The notes below the pieces were generated by a model that worked only from the letters and a program-made list of their open reading frames with translations, did no database searches and was not told the DNA's origin. 6,897 nucleotides of DNA from an uncultured Collinsella sp. Its GTDB lineage: Bacteria; Actinomycetota; Coriobacteriia; Coriobacteriales; Coriobacteriaceae. Shown piece by piece: positions 4,468 through 6,897 of this stretch. Position 1 is the first letter of the stretch; each line of letters opens with the position of its first letter. The stretch spans positions 1-6,897 of the forward strand of contig CAUDYH010000062.1 in the NCBI GenBank assembly GCA_958453575.1. Direction: 5' to 3'. A program made the position numbers and the translations under genes.

Positions 4468-6897
4468 ATGCCTGTTCGAATCTATACCACCAATGCCGAC
4501 ATGGATTTGAGCGATGCCGAGTCGGCGCTGCTTGCCGACCTTATTGCCCGCCACGGGCGTGCCGTGCTGCTGGCGCCAACGTTTGCCGAGCTCGACCTGT
4601 GCCGTCATGATGCGGCGGAAGCCGGCGTTTCGCTGGGTATTGACTACAAGACGCCTACATCGTGGCTTCGCTCGCTTTGGGAGCTTTTGGGCGACGGGCG
4701 CGGTTTCGTCGACAACCTGCAGCGCCAGATGCTGTTTTCGGACATGGTAGCGCGTCTCGACGACGCCGACCTGCAGCCGCTTTCGCGCAGCCAGGGCACG
4801 GTGCGTATGCTCGCGCGTATGGCTCGCGATGTGCTGCCGGGTGTGGCAGGGACAGGTGCCGAGCGTTGCTGCGACAACGTTTGCAAGCCCAAGCCCAGAA
4901 GCGACGCCGAGGCTCGCGTGTTTGAACTTTTGTGCGCCTATGCGAGCGGCTTGGACCGTCGAGACATGGTCGAGCCCTGCGAGGCGGCTGACATTATGGC
5001 CGGTGCCCTGGCCGATAACCTGCCGGCGTGCACCCGCGCCGTATGCGTGCGCGGTATCACGTCGTTTACGCACGGCCTGCTCGAGTTACTGTCTGCCGTG
5101 GCGAACAATGGGGGAGAGGTCGTCGTGCTGCTTGCCCGCGAGCAGGCGGCGATGCGCGAGGACCTGGCTGCCGCCTTTGATGCCCGCGGTGTGCTGTTTG
5201 AGGCCGCCCCGTTGGGGGAGAACGCCGGCGCGTCTGAGACCGCTTCTGCGCCTGCCGCTCAGCCTATTTTTATAGAGGTGGCCGGCCCCCATGCCCGCGC
5301 CCGCGCTTATGTGGATGCTCTTGAGAACCTGGTCGCGGCATGTGAGGAGTCCGTGTCGCGCGACGGCGCCGCGACAAACTCCGACCCCACGCGCGCGCTC
5401 GTTGTTTCCGCCCGGGCACCCCAGCTGTTCGGCGAACTCGCTGCCCGTTTGGCGGCGCGTCACATTGCGGCCGAGACGACTGAGTTCACGGCGTTTTCCC
5501 AATCCATTGCGGGCAGGCAGTTTGCGGCGCTTGCCGGCCTGATCGAGCGCATGAAGGCCGCCGATGAGTTCACGGCGTCAAAGACCGAGTGGTGGCCCGC
5601 GCCGGAGCTTACCGACTGGATCTACAGTCCGCTTTCGGGCGCTGATGCCGTCAATGCCCGTGCCTTCGATAAGAATATGCGACTGTCGCGCAGCAAGACC
5701 ACTGCGGGCGTCAAGAGCCTGCTGCAGAGCGTGCAGGGCCAGGTGAGGGGCGCCCGCAAGGCTGCCAGCGAAGAAAACTGGTTTAAGAACGTGCCATGCG
5801 TGGTCTCGGACGTGTTCCAGGCGCTGTGGCGCGACAAGCCCGTGGCGGCGCTCAAGGCAATGCTCGCCGTCGCCGAGGCGTTGCCCGATCGCGCCCTAGG
5901 CGGCCTTGACGGCCAGGCCCGTCGCCAGGCAGAGACGGCTCTGCTGCGCCATGCCATCGACATCCTTATGAACGATGCTCGCGCGCTCGACGTGTCGCAG
6001 GCCGCGACCGTGCCCGTGCTCGATGGCATTCGCACCAAGGTAGACAAGCGTAGCACCGCCTACGATTACGAGACCTACGAGGTTGACCGTGCGCCACGCG
6101 CCCAAGTGCGCTTTGCTTCGCTTGCCGATGCGGCGGCTCTACGCCCCGGCAGCTACGATGCCGTGCTGTTTGCCGACGTCGACCTGGACAGTTATCCGCT
6201 CTCACATGAGGAGGGCCCGCTGGCCACGCTGACGGCAGAGTTAGATCGCAGCGGCGTGACGCTTGAGCCTGCGGCCTTGCTGAGCGCACGCTTTGGCCGC
6301 GCGATGCAAGCGGCGCGTGGTCCGGTTGCGCTCGCCCGTGTGACCCACGATCGTCAGGCGCGCGAGTGCTATCCGGCGGCCGTGTGGACTGAGTTGCGTG
6401 CACACGCCAAGGCCGCTGGCGCTGCCGAGGCCGCTGAAGCTGCTAAAGCGGCTGACGACGCTAAGGCCGCTGGCGCCGACAAGGCGAAGTGCGTGGGTGA
6501 GGGTGATATCGTAAGGGACTTCGATCCCGCGGCAGGCGAAGGTCTCAAGTGCGGGCGCGTGACCTGTGAAGCCCCTCAGCATCTGAGTGCCGAGGCCGTG
6601 TCGTATTTGGTCCTGCGTCGTCGCGATGGCGAGGGCGAGGACGCGCCACTCGTGCCGCGCCTGACGTCCGCCTCGCAGATCGAGGCCTATTCCACCTGCC
6701 CGTTATGCTGGTTCGTCTCGTATCGCGTCAAACCTCAGTCCATCGATGCGGGCTTCGGCAACATGGAGAAGGGTAACTTCGTCCACGACGTGCTGGAACA
6801 CCTGCATGCGCGTCTTCCGCGGGAGGGCATGGAGCGCGTGACGCCCGAGAACCTGCCGCGCGCGAAGGAGCTGCTGCACGAGGTCTTTGCCGAGACC
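4468..6897 (+). CDS. AddB/RexB-like PD-(D/E)XK nuclease family protein (3' end outside window)
   Basis: The frame is open without a stop for 810 codons from ATG 4468 to the window end. The start has GGAGGA directly upstream, with only 3-4 bases of spacing. AddB-type proteins are the second subunit of the helicase-nuclease that processes double-strand breaks for recombination. Features in order: an N-terminal domain without Walker A; helicase-like segments (VVVLLARE near 218-225, then RALVVSARAP near 309-318); SYDAVLFADVDLDSYP at 562-577, which resembles the VxxxGxxDxxFP element of the superfamily; an alanine-rich stretch at 647-674; and the start of the nuclease domain, SASQIEAYSTCPLCWF at 734-749 and GNFVHDVLEHLH at 769-780. 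C744 sits where AddB has its first Fe-S cysteine. The catalytic Asp/Glu-x-Lys and the other three cysteines would lie beyond the window. An AddA-like helicase would be expected downstream. A different PD-(D/E)XK protein is possible but less likely. Confidence 0.82.
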   Translation, partial: MPVRIYTTNADMDLSDAESALLADLIARHGRAVLLAPTFAELDLCRHDAAEAGVSLGIDYKTPTSWLRSLWELLGDGRGFVDNLQRQMLFSDMVARLDDADLQPLSRSQGTVRMLARMARDVLPGVAGTGAERCCDNVCKPKPRSDAEARVFELLCAYASGLDRRDMVEPCEAADIMAGALADNLPACTRAVCVRGITSFTHGLLELLSAVANNGGEVVVLLAREQAAMREDLAAAFDARGVLFEAAPLGENAGASETASAPAAQPIFIEVAGPHARARAYVDALENLVAACEESVSRDGAATNSDPTRALVVSARAPQLFGELAARLAARHIAAETTEFTAFSQSIAGRQFAALAGLIERMKAADEFTASKTEWWPAPELTDWIYSPLSGADAVNARAFDKNMRLSRSKTTAGVKSLLQSVQGQVRGARKAASEENWFKNVPCVVSDVFQALWRDKPVAALKAMLAVAEALPDRALGGLDGQARRQAETALLRHAIDILMNDARALDVSQAATVPVLDGIRTKVDKRSTAYDYETYEVDRAPRAQVRFASLADAAALRPGSYDAVLFADVDLDSYPLSHEEGPLATLTAELDRSGVTLEPAALLSARFGRAMQAARGPVALARVTHDRQARECYPAAVWTELRAHAKAAGAAEAAEAAKAADDAKAAGADKAKCVGEGDIVRDFDPAAGEGLKCGRVTCEAPQHLSAEAVSYLVLRRRDGEGEDAPLVPRLTSASQIEAYSTCPLCWFVSYRVKPQSIDAGFGNMEKGNFVHDVLEHLHARLPREGMERVTPENLPRAKELLHEVFAET
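6404..6476 (+). repeat. Imperfect 54-nt-spaced repeat encoding an alanine-rich linker
   Basis: The 19-nt sequences at 6404-6422 and 6458-6476 match at 18 positions (core AAGGCCGCTGGCGC) and are offset by 54 bases, exactly 18 codons. They sit in a stretch coding for residues 647-674 of the AddB-like protein, made of Ala with Lys, Glu and Asp. This is probably a repeat-expanded, helical or flexible linker between the helicase-like core and the nuclease domain. Confidence 0.6.

Noticed and set aside
4330..5073. 247-codon minus-strand frame across the start of the AddB-like gene
   Set aside because: It runs through the YerC-like terminator and the opposite strand of a well-supported gene, has no ribosome binding site I can see, and its Arg/Ala-rich composition is typical of a shadow.

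Overview
This window looks like ordinary chromosomal DNA from a GC-rich Gram-positive bacterium. My best guess is the class Coriobacteriia, Collinsella-like. That guess rests on overall GC near 60% by eye, purine-rich Shine-Dalgarno sites, a YerC-type TrpR-like protein, and an AddB-like protein without a visible ATP-binding loop. It is an inference, not a database match. I see no insertion sequence, prophage, CRISPR array, tRNA or rRNA.

Layout. Positions 1-141 are the 3' end of a + strand gene, probably an M42-family metallopeptidase. A terminator-like hairpin and a 23-bp perfect inverted repeat separate it from mnmA (278-1378, -), the tRNA 2-thiouridine synthase. Upstream of mnmA on the same strand is cysK (1559-2497, -), cysteine synthase, with an intrinsic terminator in the gap just ahead of the mnmA ribosome binding site. 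cysK is divergent from an Rrf2-family regulator (2751-3179, +) that carries four cysteines in its sensor loop. The 253-bp region between them contains a dyad sitting in a candidate cysK promoter. A strong bidirectional terminator (3249-3288) closes both the regulator and the convergent gene for a small four-helix membrane protein (3324-3689, -). After a 322-bp gap without genes come a TrpR-like DNA-binding protein of the YerC/YecD family (4012-4311, +), its terminator, a short tandem repeat, and the first 810 codons of an AddB/RexB-like PD-(D/E)XK nuclease protein (4468 to the window end, +).

How the genes fit together. The left half has a sulfur theme. CysK makes cysteine, which supplies the persulfide sulfur that MnmA places on tRNA. 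The divergent regulator resembles CymR (cysteine metabolism) in its overall frame and ends, and IscR (Fe-S sensing) in its cysteines, so it is a plausible controller of cysK. The right half is unrelated: an uncharacterised membrane protein, a small Trp-repressor-like regulator, and one subunit of a double-strand-break repair helicase-nuclease whose partner would be expected just beyond the window.

I did not find a convincing new biological system. The points most worth checking are the cysK/Rrf2 control region, the terminator and promoter packed into the mnmA leader, the 23-bp inverted repeat, and the loss of the Walker A motif plus an alanine-rich insert in the AddB-like protein.
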